A stretch of 64,000 bases of DNA from CALKZN01 sp050633585 (GTDB lineage Bacteria; Pseudomonadota; Gammaproteobacteria; Arenicellales; Arenicellaceae): the NCBI GenBank assembly GCA_050633585.1, contig JBOEGT010000054.1:44010-108009 (forward strand). Reading direction: 5' to 3'. The notes beneath the pieces are model-generated. The model was not told the DNA's origin and did no database searches. It was given only the letters and a program-made list of their open reading frames with translations. Shown piece by piece: positions 51,700 through 60,143 of this stretch. The stretch's first letter is position 1; every line of letters starts with the position of its first letter. The position numbers and the translations under genes were made by a program.

Positions 51700-52455
51700 A
51701 TGAGAAATTCTTTTGGAATGATTTGCCGAGAATGGCGGAAGCAGAAGCGCTATAGTCAATTACAGCTAGCGCTAGAACTGGGTATATCAAGCAAGCATAT
51801 CAGCTTCATAGAAACCGGACGCTCTATTCCCAGTCGAGAATTGATTTTGAAAATAGGGGAATTCTTGTTTTTACCTAAGAAAGAAGTCAATAGAGGTTTG
51901 ATATCAGCAGGTTTTGCCCCGGTATATACGCAATTGGCTTATGGGCATGCAGAATTAAAGCCTGTGTTCCATGCGATTGATCAAATGCTGATGAATCACA
52001 TGCCTTATCCTGCGCTAGTGCTTGATCAATATTGGGATGTTGTGAGCATGAACCCTTCGGCTGAATCATTAATGACGAAACTAGGGTTTTCTGGGTTTCG
52101 TAATTTAATTGAAGCAATCTTATCAGATGCCCCTGACTCATCATGTATTGTGAACTGGCGAGAAGTAGTCAGGAGTGTATATATTCGATTTCGATATGAA
52201 ATGACACTTGCGAGTCGTTCAGCACGGCATGAAGAGTTAGAAGGGTTGCTAGCGACAGCATTAGCATCACAAGGGTATTTAGATGTTAATGAAACGGCAC
52301 CAATTTCCTCTGTACAATTACGTCTGCCGGACGGTGAGCTTTCATTTTTTTCAATGATCGCGCAGATTGGCACCGTTCAAGATGTGACTGTCAGTGAACT
52401 AAAAGTTGAATTGATGTTTCCTACTGACGAGGAAACTAAAGCATATTATGAGTAA
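51700..52455 (+). CDS. XRE-family regulator with MmyB-type ligand domain
   Basis: About 251 aa from ATG 51700 (MRNSFGMICREW). N-terminal helix-turn-helix (YSQLQLALELGISSKHISFI, residues 18-37) with TGRSIPSRELILKIGEFL after it, then an MmyB-like ligand-binding domain with ALVLDQYWDVVSMNPSAESL near 106. It heads a tight three-gene operon, overlapping the DUF1697 gene by 8 bp. It likely represses its own operon or the divergent membrane-protein gene. Confidence 0.88.
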   Translation: MRNSFGMICREWRKQKRYSQLQLALELGISSKHISFIETGRSIPSRELILKIGEFLFLPKKEVNRGLISAGFAPVYTQLAYGHAELKPVFHAIDQMLMNHMPYPALVLDQYWDVVSMNPSAESLMTKLGFSGFRNLIEAILSDAPDSSCIVNWREVVRSVYIRFRYEMTLASRSARHEELEGLLATALASQGYLDVNETAPISSVQLRLPDGELSFFSMIAQIGTVQDVTVSELKVELMFPTDEETKAYYE

Positions 52456-52972
52456 GCAAACATATATTATCTTATTGCGCGGAGTGAATGTTGGTGGGAA
52501 TAATATTCTACCCATGAAGGAGCTAAAGGGGTTGTTACAAGCGAATGGCTATGAAAATGTCAGCACATACATTCAAAGTGGCAACATTGTATTAACGTCA
52601 GTAAATCATCCTGCGAAGGCGGTTGCAGAACAGATAGAGCAGAATTTTGGCTTTTATCCTGAAGTCATGGTGCTAACCGATGATGAATTACATAAGATTA
52701 TTGAAAGAAACCCCTATAAGGAATTTGAAGGAAAATTTGTGCACTTTTATCTTTGTAATGAAACACCTAACGTCAATATTGAGTTGTTGAAACGGTTACT
52801 ATCAAGCACTGAATGTTATGAGATACATGGAAATGTCTTTTATCTGCATGCTCCCGACGGAGTGGGACGCTCAAAGTTAATCGCTAACATTGAAAAGTGT
52901 CTTGGTGTTTCGGCAACAGGGAGAAATTTGAATACGATGAATACACTTGAATCTATGTTGTCGATCTCATGA
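52448..52972 (+). CDS. DUF1697 protein
   Basis: A 174-aa cytoplasmic protein. YIILLRGVNVGGNNILPMKE at residues 6-25 and YENVSTYIQSGNIVLTS near 35 are the marks of DUF1697; the C-terminal GVGRSKLIANIEKCLGVSAT and TGRNLNTMNTLESML also match. Function is unknown. It overlaps genes on both sides (8 bp and 4 bp), implying coupled translation. Confidence 0.9.
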   Translation: MSKQTYIILLRGVNVGGNNILPMKELKGLLQANGYENVSTYIQSGNIVLTSVNHPAKAVAEQIEQNFGFYPEVMVLTDDELHKIIERNPYKEFEGKFVHFYLCNETPNVNIELLKRLLSSTECYEIHGNVFYLHAPDGVGRSKLIANIEKCLGVSATGRNLNTMNTLESMLSIS

Positions 52973-53781
52973 AATCGTTAATTAATCAGGTTAAACGCGC
53001 ATTACGTGAAAAAACTGATTTACCGTTTTCTGTGTATTCTTCAGTGCAAGAGCAGCAGATTTTTAATGTGCCGATTATTAAGCCGTTACTAATTTTTGTT
53101 TTAGATGGTGATAAAAAGCTGGGTAAAGAATCTGAAGTAGTTTGTTCCGCAGGAGATTTTATCTTTTTGTCCAACAACCCGACTGTTGATATGCGAAACA
53201 TTCCCAGTTCCCGAGAATACTTTGCGTTGTTAATAGAGTTTGAATACGAAGATTTTAATGTTTTTAGTCAAAGACCTCGAAATTTAGAAAACCATTTTCT
53301 CGGGAAAATAGACGACAATATCGAAAAAACGTTATATCAATTTGTTGAATGGTCTTTGTTTGCGCCTTCTAGTATGTGGGCTATCCGTCGACGAGAGATT
53401 CTTCAAGTGTTATACCATCAAGGCTATGAACAGGTTTGTTCAATTGCAGAAACTACGAGTGTCAGCCACAAGCTACATGACATTATCAGTGCAAATATAG
53501 CCGAAGATATGAATACGGAGATCTTATGTTCTAAGCTGGCCATGAGTGAGTCGACAATGCGACGCAAGTTATCTTCAGAAGGCACCAACCTTCAAGAAAT
53601 AAAAGATCAAGTTAGACTTGGTTTTGGCCTTCATTTGCTCCAGACGACATCAAGATCCATTGGTTTGATTGCTAGTGAATGCGGTTACCAGTCTCAATCA
53701 CGCTTTACGGATAGGTTTAAACAGCGGTTTGGACTGACTCCGACGGAATTGCGTAAAACGCATTTGCACGATTCAGTCTAA
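52969..53781 (+). CDS. AraC-family regulator
   Basis: A 270-aa regulator. N-terminal cupin-like sensor (residues 1-150) and C-terminal AraC domain with AEDMNTEILCSKLAMSESTM near 184 and IGLIASECGYQSQSRFTDRF near 231. It is the last gene of the XRE-DUF1697-AraC operon (4-bp overlap). Confidence 0.88.
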   Translation: MKSLINQVKRALREKTDLPFSVYSSVQEQQIFNVPIIKPLLIFVLDGDKKLGKESEVVCSAGDFIFLSNNPTVDMRNIPSSREYFALLIEFEYEDFNVFSQRPRNLENHFLGKIDDNIEKTLYQFVEWSLFAPSSMWAIRRREILQVLYHQGYEQVCSIAETTSVSHKLHDIISANIAEDMNTEILCSKLAMSESTMRRKLSSEGTNLQEIKDQVRLGFGLHLLQTTSRSIGLIASECGYQSQSRFTDRFKQRFGLTPTELRKTHLHDSV

Positions 53782-53862
53782 AAAATGACCGATTTTGAGT
53801 GAAAGTTTTTATTAGAGAAGCACTAAAATGCCATTTCTCTAATTAACTCGTATGAGGTTATT

Positions 53863-54423
53863 ATGCAAAATTTAATAAAACGCGCTGTATTACTATCGTT
53901 CTTTTTGTCGAGTGTTGTATATGCTGACAACACTGCTTTTTCTCTCACTAGTACGGATATTGCGTCTGGAAAGTTCATGTCTAAAGCGCAAGAGTTTCAA
54001 GGGTTTGGTTGCTCGGGTGACGATGTCTCTCCACAGCTGTCATGGTCAGGAGCGCCCAAAGGCACCGTTGCCTTCGCAATCATGGCCTATGACCCTGATG
54101 CACCAACAGGGAGTGGTTGGTGGCACTGGCAAATTGTGAATATCCCGGCGGATGTCACCACCTTAGCAGCAGGCTCGGGAAGTGCTGGCGGTAAACAAGC
54201 GCCTAAAGGAAGTATTCAGATCAAGAACGATTATGGTGTTGCGGGTTTTGGCGGCGCATGCCCTCCCAAAGGGCATGGTGTGCACCGTTATCAATTTACC
54301 ATTCATGCCTTAAACAAGGTCTTAGAATTACCTTCAGATGCTTCAGGTGCATTGACAGGGTATATGGTCAATGCACACACTATTGCTTCTAGCTCGATAG
54401 AAGCGTTGTATCAGCGTGACTAA
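53863..54423 (+). CDS. Secreted YbhB/YbcL-family (PEBP-like) protein
   Basis: A 186-aa exported protein: signal peptide of about 21 residues (ending SSVVYA), then a phosphatidylethanolamine-binding-protein-like domain. The conserved ligand-site elements are visible: GCSGDDVSPQLSWSGAPKGT near residue 49, AYDPDAPTGSGWWHWQIVNI near 75 and CPPKGHGVHRYQFTIHAL near 130. The bacterial members have no settled function. A strong terminator follows. Confidence 0.92.
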   Translation: MQNLIKRAVLLSFFLSSVVYADNTAFSLTSTDIASGKFMSKAQEFQGFGCSGDDVSPQLSWSGAPKGTVAFAIMAYDPDAPTGSGWWHWQIVNIPADVTTLAAGSGSAGGKQAPKGSIQIKNDYGVAGFGGACPPKGHGVHRYQFTIHALNKVLELPSDASGALTGYMVNAHTIASSSIEALYQRD

Positions 54424-54450
54424 TTTCAATTGATTCAGTAAGCAGTATCG

Positions 54451-54494
54451 CAGGCAGTCGCTCTTAGCATGAAAGAGTAACTGCCTGTTTTTTT
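54451..54494 (+). terminator. Rho-independent terminator after the YbhB-like gene
   Basis: CAGGCAGT and ACTGCCTG with an extended CTCTT/AAGAG inner stem, followed by seven T residues (54488-54494). It lies 28 bp after the stop codon. A clear intrinsic terminator. Confidence 0.92.
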
Positions 54495-54664
54495 ATGTCT
54501 GAATAGTGTTGGCTGAGATAATATTTTCTCAACCCATATTGTCGAATTGTTAGTGCTAATTCGATCAATGAGTAGTTGGAATAGCGATGTATTTATCCTT
54601 AGATAAAAGGAGAGTTAGTTTTTTATGTTGATGACAGTTTGATTTTATTCTTAGAATTGTTAAT

Positions 54665-54691
54665 AATACTTGCTTGAAACAAGCAAATATT
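54665..54691. promoter_or_regulatory. Palindromic operator upstream of the thiolase gene
   Basis: TTGCTTG AAA CAAGCAA (54670-54686) is a perfect interrupted palindrome, extended to 27 bp by flanking AATA/TATT. It lies 39 bp before the thiolase start in a 235-bp gap after the terminator. The form suits a TetR-type regulator, such as the one encoded at 59476, but no second copy is seen next to that gene. Confidence 0.65.
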
Positions 54692-54729
54692 ATTTTCAAA
54701 CTAATTTATAGAATAAAACAGGTCAAAAA

Positions 54730-55908
54730 ATGTCTAATGAAATTGTGATTGTGAGCGCAGCGCGCACACCCATGGGCGGTTTTCAGGGAGAGCTCAGTAC
54801 TGTCAGTGCTCCTGCACTAGGTTCAGTAGCGATTAAGGCGGTACTCGAACATAGTGGTTTAGATAACTCCATTGTTGACGAAGTGCTGATGGGGAACGTT
54901 CTAAATGCAGGTGTTGGCCAAGCACCAGCGCGTCAGGCAACCTTAGGTGCTGACCTACCTTTAGGGACTTCAAGCACAACAATCAGTAAGGTCTGTGGTT
55001 CTGGTATGAAATCAGTCATGCTTGCCTATGACCAAATCAAAGCGGAGAGTATTCATATCGCCATCGCGGGTGGCATGGAAAGCATGTCACTTGCGCCATA
55101 CTTTTTGCCAAAAGCCCGTGGTGGACAACGTTTAGGCCATGGTGAGGTATTAGATCATATGTTTTATGATGGTTTGCAAAATGCCTACGATGGACAGCTT
55201 ATGGGTTGTTTTGCCGATGCAAACTCTAAAGAAGATGGCATGACGCGTGATGAGATGGACGCCTATGCGATTGAATCCTTAAGACGAGCGAAAGAAGCGA
55301 TTGATAACGGATATTTTAAAGCTGAAATTGCACCGGTAACCGTCTCCTCTCGAAAAGGCGATACCATTGTTTCTGAGGATGAGCAGCCTAAAAAAGGGAA
55401 TCCTGAAAAAATACCAACCCTTAGACCGGCGTTTGCGAAAGATGGTTTGGTGACAGCTGCGAATGCAAGTTCGATCTCTGATGGCGCGGCAGCATTACTG
55501 TTGATGACAGCCGATAAAGCGAAAACGTTGGGGTTAACGCCACTTGCGGTGATTAAAGCTCACAGCACTCATGCACGAGAGCCTGAAAAGTTTACTCATG
55601 CACCCGTTGGAGCGGTTGAAAAATTACTTAAAAAAGTCGGTTGGCGTGTCAGTGACGTTGATTTGTTTGAAATAAACGAAGCTTTTGCCATGGTGACGAT
55701 GGCCGCTATGAGCCAGCTAGATATTCCGCATGAAAAAGTGAATATTAGTGGCGGGGCAACCGCATTAGGCCATCCAATCGGTGCTTCAGGTGCACGCATT
55801 ATCGTGACATTGTTGCATGCGCTTAAGCGAACCGGCCAAAGCAAAGGGGTAGCTAGTCTCTGTATTGGTGGTGGTGAAGGAACCGCCATTGCTGTTGAAA
55901 TGCTGTGA
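54730..55908 (+). CDS. Acetyl-CoA acetyltransferase (thiolase)
   Basis: A 392-aa thiolase that cleaves acetoacetyl-CoA to two acetyl-CoA or works in reverse. The nucleophilic cysteine is in TISKVCGSGMKSVMLAYDQI near residue 90, the general-base histidine in GGATALGHPIGASGARI near 345, and the second cysteine in CIGGGEGTAIAVE at the end. It shares the first-gene position of an operon with hbd, crotonase and acyl-CoA dehydrogenase genes. Confidence 0.95.
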   Translation: MSNEIVIVSAARTPMGGFQGELSTVSAPALGSVAIKAVLEHSGLDNSIVDEVLMGNVLNAGVGQAPARQATLGADLPLGTSSTTISKVCGSGMKSVMLAYDQIKAESIHIAIAGGMESMSLAPYFLPKARGGQRLGHGEVLDHMFYDGLQNAYDGQLMGCFADANSKEDGMTRDEMDAYAIESLRRAKEAIDNGYFKAEIAPVTVSSRKGDTIVSEDEQPKKGNPEKIPTLRPAFAKDGLVTAANASSISDGAAALLLMTADKAKTLGLTPLAVIKAHSTHAREPEKFTHAPVGAVEKLLKKVGWRVSDVDLFEINEAFAMVTMAAMSQLDIPHEKVNISGGATALGHPIGASGARIIVTLLHALKRTGQSKGVASLCIGGGEGTAIAVEML

Positions 55909-55931
55909 TAAGGGTGTAAAGGAAAAATTAA

Positions 55932-56786
55932 ATGACGAATGTAATTAAAAAAATTGGCGTTGTCGGCGCTGGTCAAATGGGCCGAGGTATTGCGCAAGTC
56001 GCAGCAATGTCGGGTTATGCCGTAGTTTTATTTGATGTAAATGAAGAAGGTTTGTGTTTTGGCGTTGAATTTATTCAAACACAACTCACTCGGGGTGTTG
56101 AGAAAGAAAAATGGAGTCAAGCTGACGCTGATAACGCGTTTAAGGCATTATCACCAGTCACAGATATTCAACATTTGAGCGATTGTGATCTATTAATTGA
56201 AGCCGCGACTGAAAACAAACCAATCAAGTTTGATATCTTTAAGCAGTTAGATCAGGTGGCAAAACCTGAGGCGATTCTGGCAACGAACACGTCTTCGATA
56301 TCAATCACCGAAATTGCGGCTGTGACCGGGCGGCCAGAAAAAGTGGTTGGCATGCACTTTATGAATCCGGTGCCAGTGATGAAGTTGGTAGAAGGAATTC
56401 GGGGCTTAGAGACTTCCGATGAAGTCTTTGAGCGGGTAGAAGCAACATCTGAGCAAATGGGTAAGACTTTTATTAAGGTCAACGACGTGGCTGGTTTTGC
56501 CATTAATCGCATCCTCATGCCAATGATTAATGAAGCGATTTATGCGCATTATGAAGGCGTTGCCAGCGTTGAAGATATTGATATTGGGATGAAGTTGGGC
56601 ACGAATCAACCTATGGGCCCATTAGAACTTGCCGACTTTATTGGTCTGGATACTTGTCTGGCTATTATGAATGTGTTGCATGAAGGTTTGGGCGATAGCA
56701 AATATAGGCCGTGCCCTTTGTTAAAAAAATATGTCCTAGCGGGTCGCTTTGGGCGTAAATCGGGAAGAGGTTTTTATGAGTACTAA
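55932..56786 (+). CDS. 3-hydroxybutyryl-CoA dehydrogenase
   Basis: A 284-aa NAD-dependent dehydrogenase that oxidises 3-hydroxybutyryl-CoA to acetoacetyl-CoA. Rossmann motif GVVGAGQMGRGIAQVAAMSG at residues 8-27, NTSSISITEIA near 120, and the catalytic His in GMHFMNPVPVMKLVEGI near 143. Its stop overlaps the next gene by 11 bp, so the two are co-translated. Confidence 0.94.
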   Translation: MTNVIKKIGVVGAGQMGRGIAQVAAMSGYAVVLFDVNEEGLCFGVEFIQTQLTRGVEKEKWSQADADNAFKALSPVTDIQHLSDCDLLIEAATENKPIKFDIFKQLDQVAKPEAILATNTSSISITEIAAVTGRPEKVVGMHFMNPVPVMKLVEGIRGLETSDEVFERVEATSEQMGKTFIKVNDVAGFAINRILMPMINEAIYAHYEGVASVEDIDIGMKLGTNQPMGPLELADFIGLDTCLAIMNVLHEGLGDSKYRPCPLLKKYVLAGRFGRKSGRGFYEY

Positions 56787-57567
56787 TACAGCTTACGAAA
56801 CAATTTTGTTCGACGTTGAGGACCATATCGCGACGTTAACTATTAATCGCCCAGATAAGTTAAATGCGTTAAGTGCGCAGGTATTTGTTGATATTAACCA
56901 TTGCCTTAGCAATATTGATTCGTCAATTCGAGGTTTGATCGTCACAGGGCAAGGTGAAAAAGCCTTTATTGCAGGTGCTGATATTAAAGCGATGAACGCA
57001 ATGACAGCATCTGAGGCACAAGCATTTAGCAAAGTAGGACAAGATACCACGTTAATGTTGGAGAATTTGCCGATTCCTGTGATTGCAGCCGTTAACGGCT
57101 ATGCCTTAGGAGGAGGTTGCGAAATTGCCATGGGGGCTGATTTTATTTATGCCACAAGCAATGCTGTATTTGCTCTGCCTGAAGTGACGCTAGGCTTAAT
57201 CCCTGGTTTTGGTGGAACGCATCGCCTTGCTAAGCTAATTGGTCGAAATGCGGCGAAAGAGCTGATTTTTACTGGACGGAACGTCAAAATTGATGAAGCC
57301 AAGCAACGAGGTTTGGTGCTTCAGTCCTTTGAGACAAAAGAGATGCTACTGGCCGCTGCTAAAAAAACACTGATGAAGGCAAGTGCGAACTCGGGAGTTG
57401 CTATCGCTCAAGCGAAACGTGTCATGGAGGCCGGTGTGGATTTAACGCTCCAAGAAGGTTTTGCTATTGAACAAGCCGCTTTTGGTGGCGTATTTAATAC
57501 TGAAGATATGGTGGAAGGTACCACCGCGTTTATTGAAAAGCGTCAAGCGAATTTCCCTGGGCGTTAG
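56776..57567 (+). CDS. Short-chain enoyl-CoA hydratase (crotonase)
   Basis: About 263 aa from ATG 56776. Oxyanion-hole motifs GEKAFIAGADIKAMNAM near residue 60 and NGYALGGGCEIAMGADFIYA near 100; the catalytic glutamates lie in LPEVTLGLIPGFGGTHRLAK near 133, the complete crotonase form. It hydrates crotonyl-CoA to 3-hydroxybutyryl-CoA, linking the acyl-CoA dehydrogenase to the dehydrogenase before it. Confidence 0.93.
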   Translation: MSTNTAYETILFDVEDHIATLTINRPDKLNALSAQVFVDINHCLSNIDSSIRGLIVTGQGEKAFIAGADIKAMNAMTASEAQAFSKVGQDTTLMLENLPIPVIAAVNGYALGGGCEIAMGADFIYATSNAVFALPEVTLGLIPGFGGTHRLAKLIGRNAAKELIFTGRNVKIDEAKQRGLVLQSFETKEMLLAAAKKTLMKASANSGVAIAQAKRVMEAGVDLTLQEGFAIEQAAFGGVFNTEDMVEGTTAFIEKRQANFPGR

Positions 57568-57633
57568 TAGGATTCGCTTAGTGATCCAACAACTGAAAGA
57601 CATTTGATTATATAGACAAGATATAGGTAACAC

Positions 57634-59409
57634 ATGACTCATTATATTGCCCCCGTTGAAGAAGTTAACTTTGTTCTTAAGCACCTTTGTGCGATTGAGG
57701 AATTACAAAAACTACCGGGTTTTGAAGAAGCATCTCCAGATATTGTGGCAGCCATTTTAGAGGAAGCGGCTAAGTTTGCTCAAAATGAATTGGTTGAATT
57801 GAATTCGATAGGTGATGAACAGGGTGTCAAAATAGACGAAAATGGTGTTAAGTCTGCACCAGGGTTTAAAGAAGCTTATGACAAGTTTGTTGAAAATGGT
57901 TGGTTAGGTTTGGCGCAACCCGAAGAATTTGGAGGTCAGGGCTTACCTTTTTCTTTACATATGGCGGCAAGCGAGTTTTGGAATAGTGCCAATATGGCAT
58001 TTGCATTGTGTCCGATGTTGTCAGCGAGTGGTATAGATGCATTGTTGGCTCATGCCAGTGATGAATTAAAAACAACTTATCTTGAAAAGATGATTTCAGG
58101 TGAGTGGACTGGCACTATGCAGCTTACTGAGCCACAAGCCGGTTCTGATTTGGCGGCGCTTCGGAGTAAGGCTGTGCCGAATGGTGATCACTATTTAGTG
58201 TCTGGTACGAAAATTTTTATCACCTGGGGTGATCACGATATGACTGACAATGTTATTCATTTCGTCTTGGCACGTTTGCCGGATGCGCCCGAAGGTGTGA
58301 AAGGTATTTCCTTATTCTTAGTGCCTAAATATTTGGTCAATGAGGACGGTTCTTTGGGTGAGTTAAATGACTCGAAAGCATTGTCTGTTGAGCACAAACT
58401 AGGCATTCATGCCAGCCCAACGTGTGTCATGAGTATGGGGGATGACGGCGATGGGGCGGTAGGCTACTTGATTGGTGAAGAGCATAACGGTTTGGCGTGT
58501 ATGTTTACTATGATGATTCATGCGCGCTTAGAAGTAGGGTTGGAAGGGGTGAGTTTATCTGAACGCTCTTACCAAGGTGCCGTCCAATATGCTCAGGACC
58601 GTAAGCAAGGAGAGAAGCGCAACCATGAAGGTAAAGTGTGTATTGCTGAGCATGCCGATGTTCGACGCATGTTAATGCTGATGCGTGCATTAACAGAAGC
58701 ATCGAGAGCTATTTCGTATGTGGGTGCCGTATGTTATGACCATAGTAAGAAAAACCCAGACGCGGAACTAAAACAGTACAACAAAACAAAATTAGATTTG
58801 CTGACACCTGTCATCAAAGCATGGTCTACAGAAGTGGCACAAGAAGTCACCGGTTTAGGTGTTCAAGTGCTGGGTGGTATGGGATTCATAGAAGAATCAG
58901 GTATGGCACAGCATTACAGAGATGCGCGCATCACCACTATTTATGAAGGCACAACCGGTATCCAGTCCAATGATCTCATAGGGCGCAAATTAGTTCGAGA
59001 TAAAGGGCAAGGTATGAACATGGTTATCGATGAAATACGCCAAACGATTGCCTTGTTGAATGAAAGTGATGATTTTTCGGTGATGGCGAAAGATTTGCAA
59101 ATTGCGGTTGATGGTTTGCAATCTAGTGTCAATTATATTCTCGATAACGCGAAGAGCTCGGATGATTTTCTCGGGTCAGTGTCGGTGAACTTGTTAATGC
59201 AAACCGGTACTGTGTTTGGTGGATGGCAAATGGCTAAGGCTGCCTTAGCCGTTTCTAACGACGCTGATGTGAGCGAAAAGTTTAAACACAATAAATTGGC
59301 AACGAGCCACTTTTACATCAAGCATGTGCTCCCAAGAGCATCTGCTTTCGCTGAGACGGTTCAAACCAGTGCGGACACTGTGATGACAATACCGGTTGAC
59401 CAGCTTTAA
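57634..59409 (+). CDS. Acyl-CoA dehydrogenase (590-residue type)
   Basis: A 591-aa FAD enzyme of the long acyl-CoA dehydrogenase group with an extra N-terminal and a C-terminal domain. MQLTEPQAGSDLAALRSKAV near residue 164 and FITWGDHDMTDNVIHFVLAR near 197 hold the FAD contacts, LGGMGFIEESGMAQHYRDAR near 412 and TIYEGTTGIQSNDLIGRKL near 434 the active-site region. Length and layout also fit DmdC, which acts on 3-methylmercaptopropionyl-CoA. The neighbours favour butyryl-CoA or another short-chain substrate. Confidence 0.92.
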   Translation: MTHYIAPVEEVNFVLKHLCAIEELQKLPGFEEASPDIVAAILEEAAKFAQNELVELNSIGDEQGVKIDENGVKSAPGFKEAYDKFVENGWLGLAQPEEFGGQGLPFSLHMAASEFWNSANMAFALCPMLSASGIDALLAHASDELKTTYLEKMISGEWTGTMQLTEPQAGSDLAALRSKAVPNGDHYLVSGTKIFITWGDHDMTDNVIHFVLARLPDAPEGVKGISLFLVPKYLVNEDGSLGELNDSKALSVEHKLGIHASPTCVMSMGDDGDGAVGYLIGEEHNGLACMFTMMIHARLEVGLEGVSLSERSYQGAVQYAQDRKQGEKRNHEGKVCIAEHADVRRMLMLMRALTEASRAISYVGAVCYDHSKKNPDAELKQYNKTKLDLLTPVIKAWSTEVAQEVTGLGVQVLGGMGFIEESGMAQHYRDARITTIYEGTTGIQSNDLIGRKLVRDKGQGMNMVIDEIRQTIALLNESDDFSVMAKDLQIAVDGLQSSVNYILDNAKSSDDFLGSVSVNLLMQTGTVFGGWQMAKAALAVSNDADVSEKFKHNKLATSHFYIKHVLPRASAFAETVQTSADTVMTIPVDQL

Positions 59410-59475
59410 TAAAAATTTTAAATAAGCAGTTTAACTCTTTGATTTAAATAAAAATAATATTGGTTAATGTAGATT

Positions 59476-60096
59476 ATGAGCTCAGCATTAAATGAAAAGA
59501 AGATGACTAATCAAGAACGTAGCGATCTTTCTGATAAGAAGATGTTAGCCGCTGCAGTTGAATTGATTTTGAGTAAAGGCACCGAAAAAACCACGTTGAA
59601 AGAAGTGGGTGAAAAAGCGGGATATAGCCGTGGTTTGGCAGGTTATCGGTTCGGTTCAAAGTCGGGTCTGTTTGCGTTTACGATGCAAGCATTGGGCAAT
59701 TACTGGTTGCATTACTTAAAAGATGTGGCTCAAGGGAAAATAGGACTAGAAGCCATTAATGCAGCAACAGATGCTCACTTGATGGTTTTGGATGAAGATT
59801 TTGACAATGTTCGAGTGTTTTATATTTTATGGTTTGAAGCGCTTAGAGATGAGGCAGAGCTGAAAAAAATTGTGGAAAGCATCAATCTAAGACGCCACGA
59901 TGATGTGGTTGCGTGGATTAAAAGCGATTCCTCTTTGAGCGAAAAACATGGCATTGCGGAAGATATTGCGTCGCTATACAACAGTGCACTGAATGGCATT
60001 GTTTATCAATATTTATTGAACCCTGAAGATGCAGTTGAATTGCAAAGATTGCATAAAAACCTGAAAGTTTCTATGAAAACCATGCTTGAAAAATAA
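59476..60096 (+). CDS. TetR-family regulator
   Basis: A 206-aa TetR-type regulator. Helix-turn-helix TTLKEVGEKAGYSRGLAGYRFG at residues 39-60, followed by a helical ligand domain. It sits between the acyl-CoA dehydrogenase and icmF, transcribed with them, and probably responds to an acyl-CoA of this pathway. The operator upstream of the thiolase gene is its likely target. Confidence 0.9.
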   Translation: MSSALNEKKMTNQERSDLSDKKMLAAAVELILSKGTEKTTLKEVGEKAGYSRGLAGYRFGSKSGLFAFTMQALGNYWLHYLKDVAQGKIGLEAINAATDAHLMVLDEDFDNVRVFYILWFEALRDEAELKKIVESINLRRHDDVVAWIKSDSSLSEKHGIAEDIASLYNSALNGIVYQYLLNPEDAVELQRLHKNLKVSMKTMLEK

Positions 60097-60143
60097 CATT
60101 AAAAAATATTTTCAAGATATTGATAATAAAAGGTTAATGAATC

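Noticed and set aside
57634..59409. Annotation as DmdC (DMSP degradation)
   Set aside because: Length and layout fit, but no dmdA, dmdB or dmdD gene is near and all neighbours are C4 acyl-CoA enzymes; kept as an alternative only.
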